The notes under the pieces were generated by a model. That model was not told the origin of the DNA and did no database searches. It saw only the letters and a list, made by a program, of their open reading frames with translations. From CAYRJD01 sp964424585 (lineage in GTDB: Bacteria > Actinomycetota > Acidimicrobiia > Acidimicrobiales > Poriferisodalaceae), in contig CAYRJD010000086.1 of assembly GCA_964424585.1 (NCBI GenBank), forward strand, positions 1 to 41,045: 41,045 nucleotides of DNA, written 5' to 3'. Below are positions 1 through 7,970 of the stretch, one piece after another. Within the stretch, counting starts at the first letter, position 1; every line of letters begins with the position of its first letter. The position numbers and the translations under genes were made by a program.

Positions 1-2
1 TA

Positions 3-1514
3 ACCGATCAGGCGACCGACGCCGAGGCGAGCGAGCAAACCGCAGATGAGCAGCCCGCCGACGGCGCGACCTCGCGGGTGCGCTACGTCGGCCCGCGGGT
101 CAAGCTCGAAATCGAGATCGACCAAGACAGCTTCGAGCCCGAGGTCGACAAGGCGTTCCGCGACCTCGCCAAGCAAGTGCGCATAAAGGGGTTCCGTCCC
201 GGCAAGGCGCCGCGCAAGGTGCTCGAACGTCAGCTCGGCGCCAACGCCGGAAGGGTCGCCGCGCTCGAAGACGCCATTCCCCGCTACTACGCCGACGCCG
301 TCCGAGAGCACGGCCTCGAGGTCACAAATCAGCCCGAGATAGAGGTCACCTCAGGCGTCGACGAAGGCGCGATCACGTTCGACGCCACCGTCGAGGTTCG
401 CCCCGTGCTGGCCATCGACCAATACAAGGGCCTCGAGGTCGAAGTGCCGAACCCCGAGCCAACGCAAGACGACATCACCGAACGCATCGACTCGCTGCGT
501 CAACAGGGCGCGCACCTCGAACCGGTCGACCGTCCCGCCGAGCACGGCGACCAAATCACCATCGACTTGAGTGGCGAAGTCGACGGCACGCCGCTGCCCG
601 GGCTACTCGCCCAGGGCTACACCTACGAAATCGGCTCAGGCGGCATCGTGCCGAGCTTCGACGACGAGGTCACCGGCGCGTCCGCCGGCGACGAACGTCG
701 CTTCGCCGCGCCGCACCCCACCCAGGCAGACGTCACCATCGACTTCACCGTCAACGTCGCCACCGTGTCGGTCGCCGTGCTGCCCGAGCTGACCGACGAC
801 TGGGTCGCCGACAACAGCGACAGCGACACCGTCGACGACCTCCGCAGCCAGCTCACCGAACGGCTCCGCCTGGAACGCAAATACCAAGCCACCCTCGCCA
901 TGCGCGCCGGCCTCGAACGCAAGCTCGCCGAGCAAGTCGAAGGCCCCGTGCCCGACGCGATGACGTCGACCGTCGTGAGCAACCGTCTCACCGAAGTCGC
1001 CCGCCAAGCGCAGAGCGCCGGGCTGCAAATAGAGGAGTGGGTGCAGCGCACCCAGCCCAGCGCCGAGCACTTCTTCGGCCAGCTCGTCAACGAAGCCGAC
1101 ATCGGCGTGCGGCTCAGCCTCGCCGTCGCCGCGGTCGCCAACGCCGAGCAGTTTGACATCACCGACGAAGAGGTCGCCGAGGTGCGAGGCGCCAACGACG
1201 TGAGCAGCGCCGACAGTGCCGACGGCGCGCCCTCCGACGCGGAGATACGCGGCTGGCTCGCCAACCGCAAGGCGTTCGAGCTGGTGCTCGACACCGCGGT
1301 GCTCACCGACCCTGACGGCAACCCGGTCGACCGCGACGCGCTCGAAATCGCCCCGCCTGAAACCGGCCAGGCGACGGCAGACTCCTCGGCGGTCGACTTC
1401 GACTTCGTCGTGCGCGAGAGCGCCGCCGACAGCTCCGAAGACGCCAGCCCCGAACCCGACAACGACCAACCCGACAGCCCCCCAGCCGACAACCAGGAGA
1501 CCAACCCCTCGTGA
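3..1514 (+). CDS. tig: Trigger factor, ribosome-associated chaperone (5' end not in window)
   Basis: Trigger factor binds the ribosome near the exit tunnel and shields nascent chains. The ribosome-binding signature GFRPGKAP lies at about bases 190-215. An FKBP-like prolyl isomerase domain follows (about 540-740), then the helical C-terminal chaperone arms. The protein ends in a long acidic, Ser/Pro/Asp-rich tail (about 1380-1511) that is not part of the usual fold. The reading frame is open to base 3. A GTG at 78 has no Shine-Dalgarno sequence and would trim the first strand of the ribosome-binding domain. The upstream codons are acidic and Ala/Thr/Glu-rich like the tail, so I read the gene as continuing leftwards beyond the window. 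It overlaps clpP by 4 nt (GTGA). Confidence 0.93.
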   Translation, partial: TDQATDAEASEQTADEQPADGATSRVRYVGPRVKLEIEIDQDSFEPEVDKAFRDLAKQVRIKGFRPGKAPRKVLERQLGANAGRVAALEDAIPRYYADAVREHGLEVTNQPEIEVTSGVDEGAITFDATVEVRPVLAIDQYKGLEVEVPNPEPTQDDITERIDSLRQQGAHLEPVDRPAEHGDQITIDLSGEVDGTPLPGLLAQGYTYEIGSGGIVPSFDDEVTGASAGDERRFAAPHPTQADVTIDFTVNVATVSVAVLPELTDDWVADNSDSDTVDDLRSQLTERLRLERKYQATLAMRAGLERKLAEQVEGPVPDAMTSTVVSNRLTEVARQAQSAGLQIEEWVQRTQPSAEHFFGQLVNEADIGVRLSLAVAAVANAEQFDITDEEVAEVRGANDVSSADSADGAPSDAEIRGWLANRKAFELVLDTAVLTDPDGNPVDRDALEIAPPETGQATADSSAVDFDFVVRESAADSSEDASPEPDNDQPDSPPADNQETNPS

Positions 1515-2170
1515 ACCCAGCCGCCAACCAGCCTGCCGCCCGCCAACCGGCCTCGAACTACCTCGTGCCGACCGTCGTCGAGCAGACCAACCGAGGCGAG
1601 CGAGCGTTCGACCTCTACTCGCGCCTGCTCAAGGAAAACATCATCCTGCTCGGCACGCCCATCGACGACGTCGTCGCCAACCTCGTGTGCGCGCAGCTCA
1701 TCCACCTCGAGTCAGAGAACCCCGACCGCGACATCAACGTCTACATCAACTCACCCGGCGGCGACATCTCCGCCCTGTTCGCCATCTACGACACGACGCA
1801 GTACATCCGCAACGACATCAGCACCATCTGCCTCGGCCAAGCCGTCGGCACCGCAGCCGTGCTGCTGGCTGCCGGCAGCAAGAGCAAGCGCATGGCGCTG
1901 CCCCACGCGAGGGTGCTGCTGCACCAGCCCTACGGCCAGGCGATGGGTCAAGCCACCGACATCGAGCTGGCCGCCAAAGAGATCGACCGCATGCGCGACC
2001 TGCTCGAAGAGATCCTCGCCCGCCACACCGGCCAAGACCCGGCCCGCATCCACGACGACACCGACCGCGACTTCATCATGGACGCGAACGCCGCCCTCGA
2101 GTACGGCATCATCGACGAGGTCATCGAGGCGCGACGAGTGTCTGGCAACGCAGCCATCCGCGCAGCCTGA
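1511..2170 (+). CDS. clpP: ClpP-family subunit lacking the catalytic serine
   Basis: The 219-aa protein has the full ClpP fold, closest by eye to actinobacterial ClpP1: INSPGG near residues 78-83, the handle helix, and the DTDRD segment. The nucleophile site, normally GQAAS in ClpP1/ClpP2, reads GQAVG here, so residue 113 is Gly instead of Ser. His138 (LLHQP) and Asp183 of the triad are kept. As written it should not hydrolyse peptides by the usual mechanism. It may act as a structural or regulatory subunit mixed with an active ClpP encoded elsewhere, like cyanobacterial ClpR. GTG start overlaps the tig stop, with a ribosome site aggaga at 1495-1500. clpX follows 96 bp later. Confidence 0.9.
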   Translation: MNPAANQPAARQPASNYLVPTVVEQTNRGERAFDLYSRLLKENIILLGTPIDDVVANLVCAQLIHLESENPDRDINVYINSPGGDISALFAIYDTTQYIRNDISTICLGQAVGTAAVLLAAGSKSKRMALPHARVLLHQPYGQAMGQATDIELAAKEIDRMRDLLEEILARHTGQDPARIHDDTDRDFIMDANAALEYGIIDEVIEARRVSGNAAIRAA

Positions 2171-2266
2171 GAACGGGTGCGGCCGTAACCCGCCGCGACT
2201 CATCATCTGTGCCATCCTTGAGCTACTAGCCAGACACGAACCACCCCCGATACACGGAGCGACTGC

Positions 2267-3532
2267 GTGGCCAAAATCGGCGAGCAAGGCGACGACACGC
2301 GCTGCAGCTTCTGCGGCAAGCCGCAGGCGCAGGTGTACAAGCTCATCGCAGGCCCCGGCGTTTGCATCTGCGACGAGTGCGTCTCGCTGTGCAACGACAT
2401 CATCTCCGAAGAGCCGAAGCAGAGCAAGCCGCGCGAACTCACCGACATCCCCAAGCCGCAAGAAATCAAGGATTTCCTCGACACCTACGTCGTCGGCCAG
2501 CAAGCCACCAAGCAGGTGCTGTCGGTCGCGGTCTACAACCACTACAAGCGCCTGCGGGTCGACGACGACGCCAAAGTTGAGGCCGAAGACGTCGAGCTCG
2601 CAAAGTCGAACATCTTGCTCATCGGCCCGACCGGCTGCGGCAAGACGATGATGGCGCAGACCCTGGCCCGCTTCTTGGACGTGCCGTTCGCCATCGCCGA
2701 TGCCACGTCGCTCACCGAAGCCGGCTACGTCGGCGACGACGTCGAAAACGTGCTGCTCAAGCTCATCCAGGCGGCCGACGACGACGTCGAACGCGCGCAG
2801 CAAGGCATCGTCTACATCGACGAGGTCGACAAGATCGCCCGCAAGTCTGAAGGCGCCTCGATCACCAGAGACGTCTCCGGCGAAGGCGTGCAGCAGGCGC
2901 TGCTCAAGATTCTCGAAGGCACCACCGCGCTGGTGTCGCCGCACGGCGGACGCAAGCACCCCCAGCAAGACCTGCTGACTGTCGACACCACCGACGTCTT
3001 GTTCATCTGCGGCGGCTCGTTCGACGGGCTCACCGAAACCATCGCCTCGCGCATCGGCGAGCGAGCCGTCGGGTTCGGCGCCAACATCCGCTCGATCGGC
3101 GACCGCACCGACACCGATCTGCTGGCAAAGGTGCTGCCCGAAGACCTGCGCCGCTACGGGCTGATTCCCGAACTCATCGGCCGGCTGCCGGTCGTCTCGC
3201 CGGTCGACGCGCTCGACGCCGACTCGATGCGCCAGGTGCTCACCGAGCCGAAGAACTCACTCGTCAAGCAATACACGAAGATGCTCCAGATGGACGGCGT
3301 CAAGTTGACGTTCGAAGACGACGCGCTCGACGCCATCGTCGCAGCGGCGATGGGTCGCAACACCGGCGCCCGCGGCCTGCGGGCCATCCTCGAGCACGTG
3401 CTGTTGCCGATCATGTACGAGCTGCCGAGCCGCGACGACGTCGACCGCTGCATCATCACCGCGCAAGCCGTCGCCGAAGGCGTCAAGCCCAAGCTCGTCC
3501 AGCGCAGAGCCAAGCGACCGAAGGCCGCTTGA
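2267..3532 (+). CDS. clpX: ClpX, AAA+ unfoldase of the Clp protease
   Basis: ClpX unfolds tagged proteins and threads them into ClpP. The 421-aa protein has a four-cysteine zinc-binding domain (Cys13, Cys16, Cys35, Cys38), Walker A GPTGCGKT at 120-127, Walker B VYIDEVDK, the pore loop GYVG and a sensor-2 NTGARGLR. The ClpP-docking loop, IGF in E. coli, reads VGF (in ERAVGFGAN). GTG start with cggag at 2256-2260 upstream. The 96-bp gap after clpP may hold a separate promoter, but I see no clear box there. It overlaps folC by 4 nt, so folC is probably translationally coupled. Confidence 0.97.
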   Translation: MAKIGEQGDDTRCSFCGKPQAQVYKLIAGPGVCICDECVSLCNDIISEEPKQSKPRELTDIPKPQEIKDFLDTYVVGQQATKQVLSVAVYNHYKRLRVDDDAKVEAEDVELAKSNILLIGPTGCGKTMMAQTLARFLDVPFAIADATSLTEAGYVGDDVENVLLKLIQAADDDVERAQQGIVYIDEVDKIARKSEGASITRDVSGEGVQQALLKILEGTTALVSPHGGRKHPQQDLLTVDTTDVLFICGGSFDGLTETIASRIGERAVGFGANIRSIGDRTDTDLLAKVLPEDLRRYGLIPELIGRLPVVSPVDALDADSMRQVLTEPKNSLVKQYTKMLQMDGVKLTFEDDALDAIVAAAMGRNTGARGLRAILEHVLLPIMYELPSRDDVDRCIITAQAVAEGVKPKLVQRRAKRPKAA

Positions 3533-4941
3533 AGCCGCCGTTCGACTACGCCGCAGCCCTCGGCTGGCTAGAAGGTCACTACAACCTCGAGCGCACGCCC
3601 GGCGGCACGCACCCGCCGACCGACCGACCGTCGCTCGACCGTATGGCAGCGCTGGCCGACCTGCTCGACAACCCGCAGCGAGCGGTCGACGCCATCCACG
3701 TTACCGGCACCAACGGCAAGGGCAGCACCACCGCCATCGCGGTCGAGCTGCTGGGCGCCACCGGGCTCGCCGCCGGGTCGTTCACCTCTCCTCACATCAC
3801 GGCGCCGAACGACCGCATCGCCGTCGCGAACCGGCCGCTCACAGACGCCGAGTTCGCGCAAGCGATCAGCCAGGTCGCGGTCGTCGAGCCGCTGCTAGTC
3901 GAACGCTTCGGCGAGCGAGCCACCTACTTCGAGGTGCTCACCGCCGCTGCCTACTGCCACTTCGCCGACGTCGCCCACGCCAACGTCATCGAGGTGGGAA
4001 TGGGCGGCCGGTTCGACGCCACCAACGTCGTCGACGCGCAGGTCGCGGTCATCACCAACGTCGCGGCAGACCACCTGGAGGTGATCGGCCCCAGCCTGGC
4101 TGACGTGGCGACCGAAAAGGCCGGCATCTTCAGCCCAGGCGCGACGGCGGTGGTGGGCGTCACCGACCCCGAACTCGGCGAGGTCATCGCCAACGAAGCC
4201 ACCAGCGCCAGCGTCGAACGCCTGCTCGTGGCCGGCCGCGACTTCGGCGTAACAAGGCGCGCCCCGGCGCTCGGCGGACAGGTCGTCACGCTGCGCACGC
4301 CCGCCACCACCTACGACGACGTCTTCTTGAGCCTCTACGGCGCGCACCAGGCGAACAACGCGGCGCTCGCGCTCGCCGCGACCGAAGCGTTCCTCGCTGA
4401 GCCGCTGAAGCCGCCGATCGTCGACGAGGCGCTAGGCGCCGTCGCGGTGCCCGGGCGGTTCGAACGAGTGCGGGCCGCGCCGGCGGTGGTGTGTGACACC
4501 GCCCACAACCCGGCCGGCGCGAGCGCCGCGGCCGCCACCTTCGACGAGACGTTCGCTCAGGTCGAACCCGCCGTGCTGGTGCTAGGCGTCAGCCACCCCC
4601 ACGACGCCGCCGCGATGACGGCCGCACTGGGCCCGACCAGGTGGCACCGCGTCATCGCCACCGCAGCCGACTGGACCCGCAGCGTGCCCGCCGAGGAGGT
4701 AGCAGCAGGCGTGCGTCGAGCGGGCGTCGACCCCGCACGCGTCACGGTCGCACCACACGTCGACGAAGCAGTTGACGCTGCGCTGTCTGCCTGCGGCACC
4801 GCCGGCGCGGCGCTGGTGACCGGCTCGACCTACGTCGTCGCCGAAGCACGACCGCACCTCGCCCTCTCCATCTCGGCCCCGCACCAGCGTCACGGCGTCG
4901 GAGCGAGGCAAAAGAGCCAGCCATCTGCGCCGGTAGCCTGA
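3529..4941 (+). CDS. folC: Folylpolyglutamate synthase / dihydrofolate synthase
   Basis: This Mur-ligase-family enzyme adds glutamate to dihydropteroate or reduced folates, using ATP. The 470-aa protein has the P-loop TGTNGKGST near residues 60-68, the FTSPH motif, the VIEVGMGGRFDATN segment (about 153-166) and the ADHLE and HNP (TAHNPAG) signatures of FolC. The TTG start overlaps the clpX stop (TTGA), with gaagg a few bases upstream. The last 25-30 residues are Ser/Gln/Pro-rich and look non-conserved. Whether it has one or both activities cannot be decided from sequence alone. Confidence 0.94.
   Translation: MKPPFDYAAALGWLEGHYNLERTPGGTHPPTDRPSLDRMAALADLLDNPQRAVDAIHVTGTNGKGSTTAIAVELLGATGLAAGSFTSPHITAPNDRIAVANRPLTDAEFAQAISQVAVVEPLLVERFGERATYFEVLTAAAYCHFADVAHANVIEVGMGGRFDATNVVDAQVAVITNVAADHLEVIGPSLADVATEKAGIFSPGATAVVGVTDPELGEVIANEATSASVERLLVAGRDFGVTRRAPALGGQVVTLRTPATTYDDVFLSLYGAHQANNAALALAATEAFLAEPLKPPIVDEALGAVAVPGRFERVRAAPAVVCDTAHNPAGASAAAATFDETFAQVEPAVLVLGVSHPHDAAAMTAALGPTRWHRVIATAADWTRSVPAEEVAAGVRRAGVDPARVTVAPHVDEAVDAALSACGTAGAALVTGSTYVVAEARPHLALSISAPHQRHGVGARQKSQPSAPVA
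4934..4939 (+). promoter_or_regulatory. Probable -10 box (TAGCCT) for ndk
   Basis: TAGCCT fits the actinobacterial TANNNT -10 form and lies at the very end of folC. It would start a transcript near 4946, giving a leader of about 20 nt that includes gggag (4954-4958), 7 nt before the TTG start of ndk. No convincing -35 is visible. Confidence 0.45.
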
Positions 4942-4965
4942 TAGCACCCCGTCGGGAGTAGCGGT

Positions 4966-5445
4966 TTGCCTAGCACGTTGTCCAGCACGCTCGTCATCGC
5001 TAAGCCCGATGCCGTCGAACGAGGCCTCACCGGCGAGATTCTCGCTCGCCTCGAACGCAAAGGCCTCACCATCGCGGCGGCCCGCTTCGGCGTGATCAGC
5101 GCCGAACTCGCCCGAGCGCACTACGCCGAGCACGCCGAGCGGCCCTTCTACGACGACCTGATCAGCTTCATCACCCGCTCGCCCTCGCTGGTGCTCGCGG
5201 TCACGCTCACCACGCCCGACGCGGGCGACGACGCTTTCGCGGTGGTCCGTCGCCTCGTCGGCGCCACCAACCCAGCGCAAGCCGAGCCGGGCACTATCCG
5301 CGGCGACTTCGGAGTGTCGAAAACCGAAAACCTCATCCACGCGTCAGACAGCAACGAGTCTGCGGCGCGTGAAATCGAGCTGTTCTTCGGCTCAGCCGCA
5401 CCCGCAGCCACGATCGGAGCACCCCAGCCGGACAACGCCGCGTGA
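4966..5445 (+). CDS. ndk: Nucleoside diphosphate kinase
   Basis: Ndk transfers the gamma phosphate between nucleoside triphosphates and diphosphates through a phosphohistidine. The 159-aa protein has the opening AKPDAVERG, the GATNPAQAEPGTIRGDFG loop, and the active-site segment NLIHASDS with catalytic His125. It is slightly longer than typical (about 135-150 aa), with an Ala/Pro tail. The TTG start is chosen because gggag sits 7 nt upstream. It overlaps mreB by 4 nt (GTGA). Confidence 0.96.
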   Translation: MPSTLSSTLVIAKPDAVERGLTGEILARLERKGLTIAAARFGVISAELARAHYAEHAERPFYDDLISFITRSPSLVLAVTLTTPDAGDDAFAVVRRLVGATNPAQAEPGTIRGDFGVSKTENLIHASDSNESAAREIELFFGSAAPAATIGAPQPDNAA

Positions 5446-6533
5446 GCACCGACTTCAGTCCCAGCCTCAAGCGTCGCTCGCGCCAGTCCGAGCGACGTTC
5501 GCGCTCGATGGCGGGGCTCTGGTCGGGACGAGACATGGCGGTCGACCTGGGCACTGCCAACACGATCGTCTACGTCCGTGGCCGAGGCATCGAACTGGCC
5601 GAACCGTCGGTCGTCGCGGTCGAAGTCGCAACCGGCGAAGCCCTCGCGGTCGGCGTTGAAGCCAAACGCATGATCGGCCGCACCCCCAGCAACATCGTCG
5701 CCATCAGCCCGCTCGAAGAGGGCGTCATCGCGGATTTCGAGATCTGCGAGAAGATGCTCCGCCACTTCATCGAGAAGGTGAGGGTCAACCGATGGTCGCG
5801 CCCCCGCATGGTCATCTGCGTGCCGTCGCGCATCACCGGTGTCGAAAAGCGAGCGGTGATCGAAGCGGCCGAATACGCGGGCTCCCGCCGGGCGTTCATC
5901 ATCGAGGAACCCATGGCCGCTGCCATCGGCGCGGGCCTGCCGGTGCAGTCAGCCCGCGGCTCGATGATCGTCGACATCGGCGGCGGCACCACCGAGGTAG
6001 CGGTCATCTCTCTCGGCGGAATGGTGTGCTCGGCGTCGCTCCGCACCGCTGGCGCTGCGCTCGACGCCGCCATCGTCGAGTACGTGGCCAAGTTCAAGCG
6101 GCTCACCATCGGCACCGCGACCGCGGAAGAGCTGAAGATCAAGATGGGCTCCGCCTGGCCGCTGCAGCCAGAGATCGCTGCCGAGGTCAGCGGCAGCGAC
6201 ATGTTCAGCGGCCTGCCCCGCACCGTCCAGATGACCAGCGAAGAGGTGCGGCAAGCGATGTCCGACACGATCACCAAGGTCGTGGACTGCATCAAAGACA
6301 CGCTCGATGAGACGCCACCCGAACTCGCCGCCGACGTGATGGACGAAGGCATCACGCTCACCGGCGGCGGCGCGCTGATGCCCGGCCTCGACCACCTGGT
6401 CTCGTTCGAAACCGGCATCGCGGTGGAGGTCGCGCGCGACCCGCTCTACTCGGTGGTACTCGGCTCAGGGCAAACCCTCGAAAACTTCAACCATCTTCAC
6501 CACGTCTTGTCGTCGAGTGGTGAGGCCGTCTAG
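5442..6533 (+). CDS. mreB: Rod-shape determining actin homologue MreB
   Basis: MreB forms membrane-bound actin-like filaments that direct lateral wall synthesis. The 363-aa protein shows the actin-fold phosphate loops VDLGTANT (about 33-40) and DIGGGTTEVA, and the C-terminal LTGGGALMPG adenosine motif. The first 25 residues are Arg/Ser-rich and precede the conserved start MAGLWSGRDMA. The start at 5442 is preferred because it overlaps the ndk stop; an ATG at 5508 is the alternative. It heads an mreBCD-mrdA-rodA operon. Confidence 0.96.
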   Translation: MSTDFSPSLKRRSRQSERRSRSMAGLWSGRDMAVDLGTANTIVYVRGRGIELAEPSVVAVEVATGEALAVGVEAKRMIGRTPSNIVAISPLEEGVIADFEICEKMLRHFIEKVRVNRWSRPRMVICVPSRITGVEKRAVIEAAEYAGSRRAFIIEEPMAAAIGAGLPVQSARGSMIVDIGGGTTEVAVISLGGMVCSASLRTAGAALDAAIVEYVAKFKRLTIGTATAEELKIKMGSAWPLQPEIAAEVSGSDMFSGLPRTVQMTSEEVRQAMSDTITKVVDCIKDTLDETPPELAADVMDEGITLTGGGALMPGLDHLVSFETGIAVEVARDPLYSVVLGSGQTLENFNHLHHVLSSSGEAV

Positions 6534-6545
6534 CTGAACAGGCCA

Positions 6546-7424
6546 GTGACCCGACGCTTCGGCTTGCCGATGACGGGGTGGACGTGGTTTCGCCTCGCGC
6601 TGATCGTCGCGACCGCCGCGTTTCTCATCACGCTCGACACACGCGCCGAAGGCGGAGTCTTCGGCGGCGTTCGCGCCGCGATGATGGACGTGCTCGGGCC
6701 GGTACGCAGCGCGGGCGAGACCGTCGCGTCGCCGGTGCGCAACGCCTGGCGCGGCATGACCGGCTACGACGACCTGCTGGCTGAGAACGACCAGCTCCGC
6801 GCCGAGCTGGCGACCGCCGAAGCGTCGGTGCTGCGCATCGAGGAGCTAGAGCGCGAGCGTCGCGACGCGCTGGCGCTGCTGGGGGCGCGCGACGTGGTGC
6901 CCAACCTCGAACGGGTCGCAGCTCGCGTGGTCGACGCGCCGGGCTCGAACTACGAGCGCACCATCGTGTTAGACCGAGGCACCCGAGACGGCGTCGCCGA
7001 CGGCATGCCGGTCACCTCCGGCGGCGGCCTCATCGGCAAGATCGACGGCGTCAGCCGCACCCGCTCGCGCGTCGTGCTGCTCACCGACCGGTCGTTCCGC
7101 ATCGGCGTGCGGCTGTCTCGGTCGGCCGACGACGGCGTGGCGGCCGGACAAGGCGCGAACGCGCCGCTGTCGGTGTCGCTGATCGAGCTGGAGACCGTCG
7201 TGATACCCGGCGAAACCGTGGTCAGCCGAGGCGGCCAGGGCAGCACGCTGCCCCCGGGCTTGCTCGTCGGCACGGTGCTCGACGTCACGCCCAACGCCAG
7301 CGAAGGCCAGCAGATCGCGACCGTTCACCCTGCAGCCGAACTCGAACGCTTGCGCCTGGTCGACGTCGTGCTGTACGTACCTGAGCCCAGCGACCCGATT
7401 TCTGTCGACGATGAAGTCGAGTAG
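6546..7424 (+). CDS. mreC: Cell-shape protein MreC
   Basis: MreC is a bitopic membrane protein that links MreB filaments to PBP2/RodA. The 292-aa protein has a single N-terminal membrane helix (about residues 12-28), a coiled-coil stretch with repeated Leu/Glu heptads (about 75-115), then the paired beta-barrel domain with GGGLIGKIDGV and DRSFRIGVRLSRS-type segments. GTG start 12 nt after mreB. The C-terminal end is acidic. Confidence 0.93.
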   Translation: MTRRFGLPMTGWTWFRLALIVATAAFLITLDTRAEGGVFGGVRAAMMDVLGPVRSAGETVASPVRNAWRGMTGYDDLLAENDQLRAELATAEASVLRIEELERERRDALALLGARDVVPNLERVAARVVDAPGSNYERTIVLDRGTRDGVADGMPVTSGGGLIGKIDGVSRTRSRVVLLTDRSFRIGVRLSRSADDGVAAGQGANAPLSVSLIELETVVIPGETVVSRGGQGSTLPPGLLVGTVLDVTPNASEGQQIATVHPAAELERLRLVDVVLYVPEPSDPISVDDEVE

Positions 7425-7427
7425 CCG

Positions 7428-7970
7428 ATGAAGCCGCTCGGCTCGGTCGGCCGCTTCGCGTTGCTGCTGGCGACGGTGGTGCTGGTGCAGTCGTCGCTGT
7501 TCGCGCAGCTCACGTTTTTCGGCACGGTCGTAGACCTCGCGCTGCTGGTGACCGTGGTGGCTGGCTTCAACGGCGGAGCAGACAAAGGCGCGACGGTCGG
7601 CTTCTTCGCGGGGTTTGCCACCGATGTCACCGTGCACACGCCGTTCGGGCTGACGATGCTGGTGCTCGGCCTCACCGGCTACTTCGCCGGCAGGTTCGGC
7701 CCGCTGGTCACCGAGGCGGTGCGGGCCGTGCGAGCGTTCGCCGCAGCCATCGGCGTGACCGCCGCGGTGGTGATGTTTGGGCTGCTGGCGTGGCTGCTCG
7801 AGCTCGAGTTCGTCACCCGAGCCAGCACCCTTCGCATCGCCGCCGTCAACGCGACCGCCGCGGTGGTGCTGAACCCGCTCATCGAGCGTGCCGTCCGCTG
7901 GGCGCTGCGCATCCGTCCGCACGTGAGCGCCCGAGCGTCGACGTGGCCCGTCGTGAGCGAGAAAGCGTGA
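7428..7970 (+). CDS. mreD: Rod-shape membrane protein MreD
   Basis: The 180-aa, mostly hydrophobic protein has five to six predicted membrane helices and the MreD core pattern (VVLVQSSLFAQLTFFG, then GFFAGFATDVTVHTPFGL). It sits between mreC and mrdA, as is typical of the elongasome operon. ATG starts 3 nt after the mreC stop; the stop overlaps the mrdA GTG. The assignment rests on position and hydrophobic pattern as much as on sequence. Confidence 0.88.
   Translation: MKPLGSVGRFALLLATVVLVQSSLFAQLTFFGTVVDLALLVTVVAGFNGGADKGATVGFFAGFATDVTVHTPFGLTMLVLGLTGYFAGRFGPLVTEAVRAVRAFAAAIGVTAAVVMFGLLAWLLELEFVTRASTLRIAAVNATAAVVLNPLIERAVRWALRIRPHVSARASTWPVVSEKA

Noticed and set aside
7790..7966. N-terminal extension of PBP2 through mreD
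   Set aside because: It would translate mreD in another frame. The GTG at 7967 overlaps the mreD stop in the same way as other pairs in this operon and gives the normal PBP2 N-terminus.
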